The notes: generated by a model from the sequence alone, not told the origin. Shown: positions 10,091 to 18,965, counted from the first letter of the stretch. The stretch is DNA of 64,000 nucleotides from Maricaulis maris (GCF_036322705.1 NZ_AP027270.1:2667501-2731500); one strand, 5' to 3'. Made by a program: numbers and translations.

Positions 10091-10396
10091 ATGCTCGCAG
10101 AACTCGCTCTCGCCCTCGCTCTTGCACACGCCGCCAGCGACGCGGTGGCCGAGGACTGCACGTGGAACGGCATCGCGCTCTACGGTGATGTCGAGGTGGT
10201 CGAGAGCTTTCCCGATATCCGGGTCCAGGTCGTGACCAGCTTCCCCGACCTCAAGGTAAAAACCGTCACCTCCTTCCCCGACCGCTGCGGGGAATGGAAG
10301 TTCGTGACCAGCTTTCCCGATTTCACGATCCAGTTCGTGACCAGCTTTCCCGACATCAAGATCGAGTATGTGACCAGCTTTCCCGGACGTCCCTGA
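10091..10396 (+). CDS. Small secreted SFPD-repeat protein, probable 7(1) septoil knot domain
   Basis: A 101-residue protein with a short hydrophobic N-terminus (a probable signal peptide, though without the usual basic residues). Six copies of a [VT]xSFP motif follow, with the serines at residues 39, 50, 61, 74, 85 and 96: a spacing of 11, 11, 13, 11 and 11. Each copy is flanked by alternating hydrophobic strands such as IRVQVV and LKVKTV. Cys23 and Cys66 could form a disulfide. The pattern CTWNGIALYG plus SFPD repeats agrees with what I remember of the Septknot (7(1) septoil knot) family, whose knotted fold came from structure prediction. Its biological role is unknown. It follows pntB on the same strand. 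Confidence 0.75.
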   Translation: MLAELALALALAHAASDAVAEDCTWNGIALYGDVEVVESFPDIRVQVVTSFPDLKVKTVTSFPDRCGEWKFVTSFPDFTIQFVTSFPDIKIEYVTSFPGRP

Positions 10397-10420
10397 CAGA
10401 ACCCCCGCGCGGGCAAACCG

Positions 10421-11041
10421 TCAGCGTACGCCGGCCAGCCCGCGATAGACGAAGCCGGAGAATTTCGGGGTCTTGGGCGTGTAATCGGCTTCGAGACGGT
10501 CGATCCGGAAACCCCCATCCGCGATCAGCTTGTCCATCGGACGGGTCAGGTGACAGCCCCCGCCAATCGCCTTCCAGACCGGCTCCACCCGTCTCTGCCA
10601 GCGCGCGATCCCCGCATCCGCCGCCAACCCGTGCTCGACGAAGACCAGCTTGCCACCCGGCTTCAGAACCCGCCGCATTTCAGCCAGTGCGGCCTCATAG
10701 TCGGGGATGGTGCACAGGGTGAAGGTGAGCAGAACCGTGTCGATCGAGGCGTCCTCAACCGGCAGGGCCTCGCCCGGCGCGTCGATCAGCTCGACCGGGA
10801 TGGACTGACCATCGATCGCGCGCCGCGCCTTGATCCGCATGCCCTCGGAGGGTTCAACGCCAACAATCTCGCTGACCCGCTCGCCGTCATAATAGGGCAG
10901 GTTGGTGCCCGACCCCATGCCGACCTCGAGCACCCGGCCTTCGGCCTCGGGCACCATGATCCGGCGATGCTTGAGGATCGGCTTCGACCCGCAGGCGCAA
11001 GCGATCAGATTGGGCAGGATGCGTTCGTTGTAGAATCCCAT
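10421..11041 (-). CDS. Class I SAM-dependent methyltransferase
   Basis: A 206-residue methyltransferase of the UbiE/phospholipid-methyltransferase type. Motif I is VLEVGMGSGTNLPYY, the acidic ribose-binding position is GVEPSEGM, and motif IV lies around IDTVLLTFTLCTIPD. LKPGGKLVFVEHG follows, as in Methyltransf_11 proteins. I chose the ATG at 11041, preceded by GGGGGG at a good distance; the longer open frame reads through the divergent gene. The substrate is undetermined. Confidence 0.85.
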   Translation of the reverse strand: MGFYNERILPNLIACACGSKPILKHRRIMVPEAEGRVLEVGMGSGTNLPYYDGERVSEIVGVEPSEGMRIKARRAIDGQSIPVELIDAPGEALPVEDASIDTVLLTFTLCTIPDYEAALAEMRRVLKPGGKLVFVEHGLAADAGIARWQRRVEPVWKAIGGGCHLTRPMDKLIADGGFRIDRLEADYTPKTPKFSGFVYRGLAGVR

Positions 11042-11105
11042 ATCGCCCCCCTTTTCTTCCATTGATGCCGCAGGCTGGTCGTAGCCGGCCGACTTGTCCA
11101 TCCAG

Positions 11106-11699
11106 ATGATTGACAGCCAGGCCACATCGCGCGAGATCGCCACCATGACCGACCGTTTCCTGCCCTGCTCCGAAGCGCGCCGGATCCTGTCCAGAACCGG
11201 GCTGATGCGTCGCCTTGCCGCCTTCACGCCGCGCTGGGTGGGCTCCATCCCGCTCAATATCCACGGCTCCGGCGCCGACATCGATATTGTCTGCAGCGCC
11301 ACCAATGGCCTCACCGCGTTTCGGATGGCACTGGAAGCCCTCGCTGCGGGCCTCCCGGGGTCCCGCGTCGATGACAATGAGCACGCCGGCGAAGCCTCGG
11401 TCATCGCCCGCCTCGTGGTCGAGGAAGTCCCGGTCGAGGTCTTCGGTCGCGAGCGACCGGTGGAAACCCATGAAAGCTATGTTCACTGGCTGGCCGAGCA
11501 TCGCCTGCTCGGGCTCGCCGAGGACCGGCTCCGCGTCGATATCCGCGCAGCCAAGGCCGACGGCCTGAAGACTGAACCCGCTTTCGCGCACTGCCTGAAA
11601 CTGGGCGGCGATCCCTGGGTCGAGCTGTTGAAGCTGGCCTCACCCGGCGATGACGCCCTGCGTGGCCTGATCCGCCGCGCGGGCTATACGACGCGCTAG
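11106..11699 (+). CDS. DUF4269 family, nucleotidyltransferase-like protein
   Basis: A protein of about 197 residues with the segment VGSIPLNIHGSGADIDIVC, matching the DUF4269 pattern of a G-S/T motif followed by D-x-D, as in nucleotidyltransferase-fold proteins. Other conserved-looking parts are the paired acidic region around VDDNEH and the C-terminal KLGGDPWVELLKL. An ATG at 11145 could be the true start and would give 184 residues; neither has a strong ribosome site. It is divergent from the methyltransferase and its stop overlaps the convergent oxygenase gene by four bases. No biochemical role is known for the family. Confidence 0.7.
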   Translation: MIDSQATSREIATMTDRFLPCSEARRILSRTGLMRRLAAFTPRWVGSIPLNIHGSGADIDIVCSATNGLTAFRMALEALAAGLPGSRVDDNEHAGEASVIARLVVEEVPVEVFGRERPVETHESYVHWLAEHRLLGLAEDRLRVDIRAAKADGLKTEPAFAHCLKLGGDPWVELLKLASPGDDALRGLIRRAGYTTR

Positions 11700-12439
11700 C
11701 GCACCCCGGCTTCCGGACCCGGATCACGCCCCGTCCGCAACCAGCCCGTCACCGAGACCCGGTGTGCGGCGACGCCTGCCGCGACCGGGGTGACTTCATG
11801 CGGCTGCGGGACCTTGAACAGCGAGAGCGTATTGCCGCGCGGGACGAAACAGTCGGCGACCAGCCCGTCCCGGGTCTGGAACTCGAGCACACCGCCCCAC
11901 TCACCCTGCCAGCCCTCGGACAGGGTCAGCACAAAGGCGGCCACGCGGTTCTTGCCGTCAACGCCATCATCATGCGTGGTCAGGAAATGGCCTTCGCGGT
12001 AACGCGTCAGCTGGGCGTCGGCAAAGCTGATCTCCGGCGCGTCCAGCAAATGCCGCATCGGATCGAGGAAGGCCGGGCTGTTGAGGGCTGCAAAGAGCTC
12101 GGCGAGCACGGGGGCCTCGGCGGCCAGCACACCGCCGTGGAACTTGTCGTAGAGCGGATAGGTCTCATAGAGATACTGGAAGCCCTTAGCCGCATCAGCC
12201 TGCACACGCAGATCAAACTCCGCGCGCTGGGCGGCGGGTAATTGCGCCATGGCGGCGGCATCAAGATCGAGATGGCGCCCACCGAGACGGGTCACCAGGG
12301 TCCAGCGCGGAACAGCCTCGATGGCTGCCAAGACGCGCGCGCTCGAAGCGGCGGACAGCGCGCCCGCAATCTGGCACCGCGTCAGGGCCCGCATCTGGTC
12401 GTGCGCTTCGCTTTGTGCCTGCGCTGACAGATCAAACAT
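11696..12439 (-). CDS. 2OG-Fe(II) oxygenase, prolyl-4-hydroxylase type
   Basis: A 247-residue non-haem iron dioxygenase. The iron triad is visible as H-x-D in TTHDDG and the later His in PQPHEV, and the 2-oxoglutarate-binding Arg is in AHRVSVTGW. The jelly-roll core runs from about residue 130 to the end, with EWGGVLEF before the second half. Substrates in this family include peptidyl proline and free amino acids, so the target here is open. It is convergent with the DUF4269 gene. Confidence 0.85.
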   Translation of the reverse strand: MFDLSAQAQSEAHDQMRALTRCQIAGALSAASSARVLAAIEAVPRWTLVTRLGGRHLDLDAAAMAQLPAAQRAEFDLRVQADAAKGFQYLYETYPLYDKFHGGVLAAEAPVLAELFAALNSPAFLDPMRHLLDAPEISFADAQLTRYREGHFLTTHDDGVDGKNRVAAFVLTLSEGWQGEWGGVLEFQTRDGLVADCFVPRGNTLSLFKVPQPHEVTPVAAGVAAHRVSVTGWLRTGRDPGPEAGVR

Positions 12440-12512
12440 GCCTATCTCCCTCCAGCGCCAGTCTTCCAGAGACCGATGGCCGATTGAAGTGACAGGTCAG
12501 CAATTCACCGCC

Positions 12513-12836
12513 TCAGGCGCAGCCGGCACAGCGCGGCACGGCCGGGTCAATCTCCAGGCGAGCCGGCTCGATGGCCTCGCCGCACTCGACACACCAGCCG
12601 TAATCATCCTCGTCAATCCGCGCCAGGGCAGCATCGATCCGGCGTGTCTCCTGGACCCGCCGGGCATCGGAGGCCCGGGCCATGGCCTGGATCTGCATGG
12701 AATCCTGCCGCGACAGACGCCCCACCGATTGTTGGTCCAGTTCGACCGGCTTGCGGTCGTCTTTCGCGGCGCTGGAGAGGTCGAGTAATTCCTGGCGCAG
12801 GGCCAGAAGCTTGTTTCGGGCGTCTTCACTGCTCAT
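12513..12836 (-). CDS. DksA/TraR-type zinc finger protein
   Basis: A 107-residue protein with an N-terminal coiled-coil and a C-terminal C4 zinc finger (CVECGEAI then CAGC). The coiled region contains the run ARRVQETRRIDAALARIDE typical of the TraR/DksA family. It is shorter than E. coli DksA (151 residues), closer to TraR or YbiI. Members bind the RNA polymerase secondary channel and modulate initiation. It is monocistronic and 100 bp from a divergent DinB gene. Confidence 0.88.
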   Translation of the reverse strand: MSSEDARNKLLALRQELLDLSSAAKDDRKPVELDQQSVGRLSRQDSMQIQAMARASDARRVQETRRIDAALARIDEDDYGWCVECGEAIEPARLEIDPAVPRCAGCA

Positions 12837-12946
12837 GCGTGCTCACCCTTGCGTGCTTTTGCAACAGGGTCAGTATCGGCCCGAACAGGCCCGACGGCCA
12901 GTTGCATCAACACAGGCCCGACAGGCCCAGACGCGGAGATCGACGG

Positions 12947-13444
12947 ATGCGCGACCACTTCCTTCAGCTGGCCGACTATAATGCATGGGCCAATTCCCGG
13001 ATTTATGCCGCCACCCGCGCCATCGGACCCACCGCCCGGACGCGCGATATCGGCGCCTATTTCGGCTCCTTGCAGGGCACGCTGGCCCATATTCTCGTCG
13101 CCGACCATTTGTGGATGGCCCGCCTGCTCGACCAGCCCCCGCCCCATGCAACGCTGGACGCGACGCCAACCTCCGATTTCGACACCTTGTGGGCGGCCCG
13201 GCAGGAGCAGGATGCGGCGACACGGGCCTTCATTTCCGATCTGGGCGATCACGACATCGCTGCGGTTCTGGACTATCAGGACATGTCGGGCACCGCGCGG
13301 TCGTTGCCGCGCCGGGTCATCCTCACCCACATGTTCAACCACGCCACCCATCACCGGGGTCAGGCGCATCACCAACTGACACAGCTGGGCATGGCCGAGC
13401 CGCCAGCGCTGGACCTGCCCTACTTCGTGCTCGACCTGTTATGA
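12947..13444 (+). CDS. DinB family protein
   Basis: A 165-residue four-helix protein of the DinB/YfiT metal-binding superfamily. The three metal-ligand histidines are in LAHILVADHLWM and in HMFNHATHHRGQ. The ATG at 12947 begins MRDHFLQLADYNAWAN, the usual start for this family; the longer open frame extends into the divergent dksA-like gene. Some DinB proteins are thiol transferases (bacillithiol or mycothiol), but the role here is unknown. Confidence 0.87.
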   Translation: MRDHFLQLADYNAWANSRIYAATRAIGPTARTRDIGAYFGSLQGTLAHILVADHLWMARLLDQPPPHATLDATPTSDFDTLWAARQEQDAATRAFISDLGDHDIAAVLDYQDMSGTARSLPRRVILTHMFNHATHHRGQAHHQLTQLGMAEPPALDLPYFVLDLL

Positions 13445-13538
13445 TCGCCCCGAAGCAGGGGACGGGTCGCTGTCCAATACCGGTGGCATCTGTCCACACG
13501 CCTGACTAGGCTTCGCTGCGACCATGATAGGGGGCATT

Positions 13539-14477
13539 ATGTCCGAGACCATTCTCGAGCTTTCGAACGTTTCAAAGACCTATAGCGGCAAGCCGGCCGT
13601 GCGCGATGTGAGCTTCTCCGTCCAGCGCGGCCAGATTACCGGCTTTCTCGGTCCCAACGGCGCCGGCAAGACGACCAGCCTGCGCATGTCGCTCGGCATC
13701 CTGACGCCGGATAGCGGCACGGTGAGCCTGTTTGGCGGCCGGCCGCGGCCCGAGGCGCTCGACCGGGTCGGCTTCCTGCCGGAGGAGCGCGGCATTTATC
13801 GCAAGATGAAGGTGATCGATGTCATCGTCTTCTTCGCTCGCCTGAAAGGCGTCAGCGCCGCCGACGCCCGCAAGCGCGGGCTGGCCATGCTCGAGGAGTT
13901 CGGCCTGCCGGACGTGGCCGAGAGCAAGGTGAAGACGCTGTCCAAGGGCATGGCCCAGAAGGTCCAGATCATCTCCACCCTCGTGCACGAGCCGGAATTC
14001 ATCATCCTCGACGAACCCTTTTCCGGTCTCGACCCGGTCAACCAGATGGCGCTGGAGCAGATCGTCCGCCGACAGGCCGAAGCCGGCCGCACCGTGCTCT
14101 TCTCGACCCATGTGATGGAGCATGCCGAACGCCTGTGCGACCAGATCGTGCTGGTCGCCAAGGGCCGCAAGGTCTTCGATGGCAGCGTCAAGGACGCCCT
14201 GGGCGAGGTTCCGCGCCGGGTCACGGTTGAAGTCACGTCCGACCATGACCTCTCCAGCTTGCTGGCAGGCAAGGGTGAGATCGCCCGCAGCGAGGAGGGC
14301 GGTCACACCGTCTGGACGATTGACCTCGGCAATGGCGTTGATGCCCAGGACGTGCTCAAGGCCTGCGTCGATGGCAATGTGAAACTGGCCCGCTTCGAGC
14401 CGGTTCGCGCGCATCTGCATGATGCCTTTGTCCATCTTGTCGGCGCCAGCGCCGCGACCGAAACGGAGGCCGTGTGA
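13539..14477 (+). CDS. ABC transporter ATP-binding protein, NatA-like
   Basis: A 312-residue ATPase. It has Walker A GPNGAGKT, signature LSKGMAQK, Walker B FIILDEP and the H-loop STHVMEHAE. A C-terminal extension of about 90 residues is typical of NatA/DUF4162 proteins. I chose the ATG at 13539 because AGGGGG lies just upstream; another ATG 15 bases earlier has no site. The stop TGA overlaps the permease ATG by one base, so the two are coupled. It probably drives export. Confidence 0.93.
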   Translation: MSETILELSNVSKTYSGKPAVRDVSFSVQRGQITGFLGPNGAGKTTSLRMSLGILTPDSGTVSLFGGRPRPEALDRVGFLPEERGIYRKMKVIDVIVFFARLKGVSAADARKRGLAMLEEFGLPDVAESKVKTLSKGMAQKVQIISTLVHEPEFIILDEPFSGLDPVNQMALEQIVRRQAEAGRTVLFSTHVMEHAERLCDQIVLVAKGRKVFDGSVKDALGEVPRRVTVEVTSDHDLSSLLAGKGEIARSEEGGHTVWTIDLGNGVDAQDVLKACVDGNVKLARFEPVRAHLHDAFVHLVGASAATETEAV

Positions 14478-15877
14478 TGCGTGCCATCTATCTCATCGCC
14501 CGCCGCGAATTCCTGTCCTATGTCGCCACCTGGGGCTTCTGGCTATCACTGGCCTCGGTGCCGCTCTTCATGGCGCTGGGCATCGGCATGCCGATCCTGA
14601 TCGAGAACTCCCAGCCAACCCGCTACTACGTCCTCGTTGACGAGACCGGCGGCTCACTGGAGGCGGCCATCGAGGCGCAGGCCGAGGCCAGCCGGGCGGA
14701 AGACCTGGAACGGGCGCGCGAGGCGGCGCGAGACCTGTTTGGCGACATGCCGCAGATCGAAGCCGCGCTTGCCTCGCAGCCACAATTGTCCGATGAGCGC
14801 TATATTCGCATCGACGCCGGCACCACCAATCTGGACGAACTGCGGCCCTACCTGACCGGTGATACGACCTTCACCGCTGCCGATGGCGAGCATCGCCTTT
14901 TTGCGGCGATCTATCTGCGTCAAGGCGCGGATAGCGCGATCCAGATCGATTATTGGAGCGCCAATGTCTCGGACGGCGGCCTGCGCTCGCAGATCCGCAA
15001 CGCCCTGCGCGCCTACATGCAGACGCAATTCCTCATTGATGCCGGCGTTGACCCGGGCCTGATCGAGACGGCAGACGACCTGACACCCTCTGTTCGCGAA
15101 CTCAATCCGGAACGCACCGGTGACACGGCCGAAGTCACCGACGCTGAACGCATCCCTTTGGTTGTCAGCGCTATGACGGCCATTGGCCTGTGGGTGATCA
15201 TCTTCTCCGTGGTCAACATGCTGCTGACGGCGATGATCGAGGAGAAGGGCAACAAGGTGCTGGAAATGATGCTGGCCTCGACCCGGCACCATGAAATTCT
15301 CACCGGCAAGCTGATCGGCGTCGCCGCCGTCTCTGCAACCCTGCTGGTGGTCTGGGGCGGGGTCGCCCTTCTTGGCACATTGGGCGTGCAACAGGTCGCG
15401 GCCTCGGCTGACATGCCAATCGCCGATATCCTCGCCGCCGTGCTGGATCCAGGCCTGCTTCTGCCGGCCCTGGGCTATTTCATCATCGGCTATCTGATGT
15501 ATGGCGCCGTCTTCCTGGCCATCGGCTCGCTGTGCGAGACGCTGCAGGACGCCCAGACCCTGATGAGCCCGATGATGCTGATCATGATGGTCCCGCTGCT
15601 CCTCGTCATAGTGGCGCTCAAGTCGCCCGACAGCTCGATCGTCGCGATCGCCAGCTGGGTGCCTCTGTGGACGCCATTCATCATGCTGGCACGCTTGCCT
15701 CACGACATCGGCATCGTCGATATCGTCGGCACCACGGCGGCAATGATCGCCATGGCCGCCTTCGTGATCTGGGGCTCCGGCGTCCTGTTCCGCATGGGCG
15801 CCCTGAACCAGGCCAACCAGGACACGGTCAAGGGCTGGTTCGGGATGGGCGGCAAGAAAAAACCGGCGGCGTCCTGA
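14477..15877 (+). CDS. ABC-2 type permease, NatB-like
   Basis: A 466-residue permease. One hydrophobic helix lies near the N-terminus, then a large extracytoplasmic domain (about residues 45-230), then five or more helices. The segment MIEEKGNKVLEMMLASTRHHEILTGK is the typical ABC-2 coupling motif. Together with the upstream NatA-like ATPase it forms an exporter; NatAB of Bacillus moves sodium, but the substrate cannot be assigned here. A terminator hairpin follows. Confidence 0.92.
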   Translation: MRAIYLIARREFLSYVATWGFWLSLASVPLFMALGIGMPILIENSQPTRYYVLVDETGGSLEAAIEAQAEASRAEDLERAREAARDLFGDMPQIEAALASQPQLSDERYIRIDAGTTNLDELRPYLTGDTTFTAADGEHRLFAAIYLRQGADSAIQIDYWSANVSDGGLRSQIRNALRAYMQTQFLIDAGVDPGLIETADDLTPSVRELNPERTGDTAEVTDAERIPLVVSAMTAIGLWVIIFSVVNMLLTAMIEEKGNKVLEMMLASTRHHEILTGKLIGVAAVSATLLVVWGGVALLGTLGVQQVAASADMPIADILAAVLDPGLLLPALGYFIIGYLMYGAVFLAIGSLCETLQDAQTLMSPMMLIMMVPLLLVIVALKSPDSSIVAIASWVPLWTPFIMLARLPHDIGIVDIVGTTAAMIAMAAFVIWGSGVLFRMGALNQANQDTVKGWFGMGGKKKPAAS

Positions 15878-15941
15878 CGCTGCCGGTTACCGGCCGGGGC
15901 ACATGTCCCGGCTGACCTGCTTGCTGGATTTCAGGCAAAAG

Positions 15942-15975
15942 GAAACCGCCGTGCCCGATCGGACACGGCGGTTTC
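15942..15975. terminator. Bidirectional terminator between ABC operon and rpsU
   Basis: GAAACCGCCGTG (15942-15953) and CACGGCGGTTTC (15964-15975) make a perfect 12-bp stem with a 10-nt loop. ACTTT follows on the plus strand and CTTTTG on the minus strand. It sits between convergent genes ending at 15877 and 16003, so it serves both. Confidence 0.8.
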
Positions 15976-16002
15976 ACTTTATTCGCTTCAAGTCTGGCGA
16001 CC

Positions 16003-16239
16003 CTAGCGGCGGGCTGTTCCACCACGCTTGGCGATAAGGCCTTCGCGTTGTGCCCGCTTGCGCGCCAGCTTGCGCGCGCGGCGAATGGCTTCAGCCTTTT
16101 GGCGAGCCTTCTTCTCCGAGGGCTTCTCGTAATGGTTACGACGCTTCATTTCGCGGAAAGTACCTTCCCGCTGCATCTTCTTTTTCAGCGCGCGGAGCGC
16201 TTGCTCCACGTTATTGTCGCGCACAACGATCTGTACGAT
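16003..16239 (-). CDS. rpsU: 30S ribosomal protein S21, apparent AUC start
   Basis: The protein reads [20 protein letters not shown], then the highly basic C-terminus [15 protein letters not shown], which is clearly bS21 (78 residues). Homologues start Met-Val-Gln at this point, but the codon here is ATC (16239-16237). GGAG (16251-16248) lies eight bases upstream, ideal spacing for that codon. The only in-frame standard start upstream is a GTG at 16281 with no ribosome site; it would add 14 unusual residues. I therefore infer initiation at AUC, or an error or variant at this base. The gene is divergent from COQ9, a common alphaproteobacterial arrangement. Confidence 0.85.
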   Translation of the reverse strand: MVQIVVRDNNVEQALRALKKKMQREGTFREMKRRNHYEKPSEKKARQKAEAIRRARKLARKRAQREGLIAKRGGTARR

Positions 16240-16393
16240 GGCTCTCTCTCCATTAGGTTGGACGCGAGGGCCATTCCTCACGCCGCTAGTTCGCCAGAGG
16301 CGGGGCTACTAGCAGAGCTGCGACCACGTGTCCACACTGTCAGCACACACGGGTGAGGTGACGAAGTCACCGCACTGGTCTAGACAGATCGAC

Positions 16394-17071
16394 ATGATGG
16401 AAGCCGATACCCTGCCCCGCTCCGTGAAGGATAGCACACGCGACGCGCTTTTAGAGTCGATTCTACCGTTGGCCGCCTTTGATGGCTGGACCGAGGGAAG
16501 TTTCGCGGAAGCCTGCACCGATGCCGGCATCGACAAGGGCCAGGCCCTGCTGGCCTGCCCGCGTGGCGCGCTCGACCTGATCACCCACTGGTCACGGCAG
16601 CTGGATGGTGCCGTTGTGGCTGCTGTCCGGGCCGCAGACGTCAAGGCCATGAAGATCCGCGAGCGGGTTCGATTCGGGGTCATGGCGCGCCTTGAAGCCA
16701 TCGGCCCGCATGAAGAGGCGGCCCGCAGGGCGCGCTCACGGCTGATGCTGCCCGATGCCGCCAAGGACGCGCCGCAACTGCTGTGGGCCACGGCAGACAC
16801 GATCTGGCGGGCGATTGGCGACACCTCGACCGATGTCAATTTCTACTCCAAGCGCACCATCCTCGCCGGCGTCTATGGCTCCACCCTGTCGACCTGGCTC
16901 AACGAGGCCGATGCCGGGAAGGTCGACGCGCAGGCTTTCCTCGACCGTCGCATCCAGAATGTGATGGATTTCGAGAAGACCAAGGCCAACATCACCAAGC
17001 TCACCGCCGACCTGCCTGACCTGGCCGGTCTGCTTGGCAAGCTGCGCCACGGACCCGGCCCCCGGGTCTAG
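16394..17071 (+). CDS. COQ9 family protein
   Basis: A 225-residue protein of the COQ9 family, a lipid-binding TetR-like fold that helps COQ7 in ubiquinone synthesis. Recognisable stretches are LAAFDGWTEGSFAEACTDAGI near the N-terminus, the middle WATADTIWRAIGDTSTDVNFYSKRT, and RRIQNVMDFEK near the end. The ATG at 16394 is the first of two; an upstream GTG is less likely. The location divergent from rpsU supports the call. Confidence 0.87.
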   Translation: MMEADTLPRSVKDSTRDALLESILPLAAFDGWTEGSFAEACTDAGIDKGQALLACPRGALDLITHWSRQLDGAVVAAVRAADVKAMKIRERVRFGVMARLEAIGPHEEAARRARSRLMLPDAAKDAPQLLWATADTIWRAIGDTSTDVNFYSKRTILAGVYGSTLSTWLNEADAGKVDAQAFLDRRIQNVMDFEKTKANITKLTADLPDLAGLLGKLRHGPGPRV

Positions 17072-17072
17072 C

Positions 17073-17846
17073 TCAGCCCCAGCGCGGTGAGTGGAAGTAG
17101 GCTTCGCTGGCCGGCACCTGGACATAGTCACGCTCCGGCCAGCGCAAAGCGGTCAGGTGGCCGCCAAAGACGCAGCCCGTATCAATGCAGACGACATTGT
17201 TGCGCTCGCGGACCTCGGGTTCTGCGACATGGCCATGGACCACGGTCGGCTCGCCCCCGTAATTGCGGGCCCAGTCCATCCGGATCGGCAGACCGTGCTC
17301 GTCGCGATCACCAGACACCTCGCCATACATGGCAAAGGCCCGAACCCGCTTGCTGTCCTCGCCATGCATGTCAGCCGTCACGCCGGCATGGGCGACAATG
17401 AGACGACCCTGATCGAGCACCAGGTGATGGGGCAGCGTATCGAGAAAACCGGCCATCTCGCGATGGAAATGATCCGGCTCGGCCTGCATCTGCGCAATCG
17501 TCTCGGCAATACCGTGCGAGATCTTGACGTCACGCCCCATCAGCCAGCGGCGGAATTTGTCGTCATGATTACCGACCACGCAATAGCCGCGACCGGCCTC
17601 GACGGTGGACAGCACCGTGCGCAAGACGCCCGGCGTATCCGGCCCGCGGTCGACGAGGTCACCGAGAAAGACAAGGCGGCGGTCGTCAGGATGATGCCAG
17701 TCGTGATGGTCGCGCTGATCATAGCCGAGGCGTTCGAGCAGACGCTTGAGCTCGTCGAAACAGCCATGAATATCGCCGATCAGATCGAACGGGCCGCGAT
17801 CATCGATGAAGGCACGCGGGTCGGGAGGTGTTCGGATCATGCCCAT
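17073..17846 (-). CDS. Calcineurin-like metallophosphoesterase, PrpA/ApaH type
   Basis: A 257-residue phosphoesterase. The metal-binding motifs are in order: GDIHGC, GDLVDRGPDT, GNHDDK, a His in IVAHAGV and a late GH in VVHGHV. This order fits the bis(5'-nucleosyl)-tetraphosphatase and serine/threonine phosphatase branch. The stop lies one base after the convergent COQ9 stop. Which substrate it prefers is not clear from sequence. Confidence 0.88.
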   Translation of the reverse strand: MGMIRTPPDPRAFIDDRGPFDLIGDIHGCFDELKRLLERLGYDQRDHHDWHHPDDRRLVFLGDLVDRGPDTPGVLRTVLSTVEAGRGYCVVGNHDDKFRRWLMGRDVKISHGIAETIAQMQAEPDHFHREMAGFLDTLPHHLVLDQGRLIVAHAGVTADMHGEDSKRVRAFAMYGEVSGDRDEHGLPIRMDWARNYGGEPTVVHGHVAEPEVRERNNVVCIDTGCVFGGHLTALRWPERDYVQVPASEAYFHSPRWG

Positions 17847-17880
17847 AACATAGGCAGTCCGGCCGGCATTGGAAGACGCA

Positions 17881-18960
17881 TCAGAGCGGCGACAGACGGT
17901 TCACATGGCCCATCTTGCGGCCATCGCGGGTCTGGCGCTTGCCATAGAGGTGGAGCCGGGCCTGCGGGTCGGCCGACAGGGCTGGCCAGTCATCGGCATC
18001 ATGGCCGATCAGATTGGTCATCACGCAGGCGGAGTGGGCCGACGGGTCGCCCAGCGGCCAGCCGGCCACCGCCCGCATATGCTGCTCGAACTGGTCACAG
18101 CCGCAGCCGTCCATGGTCCAGTGGCCGGTATTGTGAACGCGCGGCGCGATCTCGTTGACGATCAGGTCGCCATCGCCAAGGTCGAACAGCTCGACGGCAA
18201 ACACACCGACATGATCAAGCCCGTCGCCGAGCGCCCGGGCAATCTCCAGGGCCCGTTCCTGGGTCGCGCGATCGACACCGGGGGCCGGCGCCGTGGTGGT
18301 CTTCAGGATGCCGTCACCATGCACATTTTCGGACAGGGGAAAGGCCAGGACCTCGCCACGGACCGACCGCGCCGCCACGACAGAGAGCTCGCGCGTGAAG
18401 GGCGCGGCGCCCTCGAGGATGGCGGGCTGCTCGCCGATCGCCTCCCACGCGCCGCGGGCGTCTTCCGCGTCACGGATCCAGGCCTGGCCCTTGCCGTCAT
18501 AGCCGAAACGGCGGGTCTTCAGGACGGCCGGCAGGCCGATGTTTTCAATGGCCGCTTCCAGGCTGTCGATATCATCGACCTGGGCGAACGGAACTGTCTT
18601 CACGCCCTGCTGGTTGATGAAATGCTTTTCGATGAACCGGTCCTGGGTCAGCTCCAGTGACTTGGCACCGGGGCGCAAGGGCGCTGCGGCGGCCGCAATG
18701 GCAACGGTCTCGACCGGTACATTCTCGAACTCATAGGTGATCGCATCACAGCGACTGGCGAAATTCGCCACCGCACCGGCATCATCCCAGGGCGCGCAAT
18801 AGCTGCGGGCGGCGACGCGGCTGGCCGGGCAATCCGGCTCGGGGTCATAGATATGGACGTCAAACCCGAGCGACGCTCCAGCATTGGCGAGCATGCGACC
18901 CAGCTGGCCGCCACCGAGAATGCCGATCACACTGCCGGGAAGAAGCGGCGCCTTGCTCAT
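17881..18960 (-). CDS. purK: 5-(carboxyamino)imidazole ribonucleotide synthase
   Basis: A 359-residue ATP-grasp enzyme that carboxylates AIR to N5-CAIR with bicarbonate and ATP in purine synthesis. It starts GSVIGILGGGQLGRML, the PurK hallmark, followed by DPEPDCPA. The ATP-grasp core contains LKTRRFGYDGKGQ, and the metal-site region has VELFDL and VNEIAPRVHNTGHWT. It lies five bases after purE in the same transcript, so purE-purK form an operon. Confidence 0.96.
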   Translation of the reverse strand: MSKAPLLPGSVIGILGGGQLGRMLANAGASLGFDVHIYDPEPDCPASRVAARSYCAPWDDAGAVANFASRCDAITYEFENVPVETVAIAAAAAPLRPGAKSLELTQDRFIEKHFINQQGVKTVPFAQVDDIDSLEAAIENIGLPAVLKTRRFGYDGKGQAWIRDAEDARGAWEAIGEQPAILEGAAPFTRELSVVAARSVRGEVLAFPLSENVHGDGILKTTTAPAPGVDRATQERALEIARALGDGLDHVGVFAVELFDLGDGDLIVNEIAPRVHNTGHWTMDGCGCDQFEQHMRAVAGWPLGDPSAHSACVMTNLIGHDADDWPALSADPQARLHLYGKRQTRDGRKMGHVNRLSPL

Positions 18961-18965
18961 GTCGG

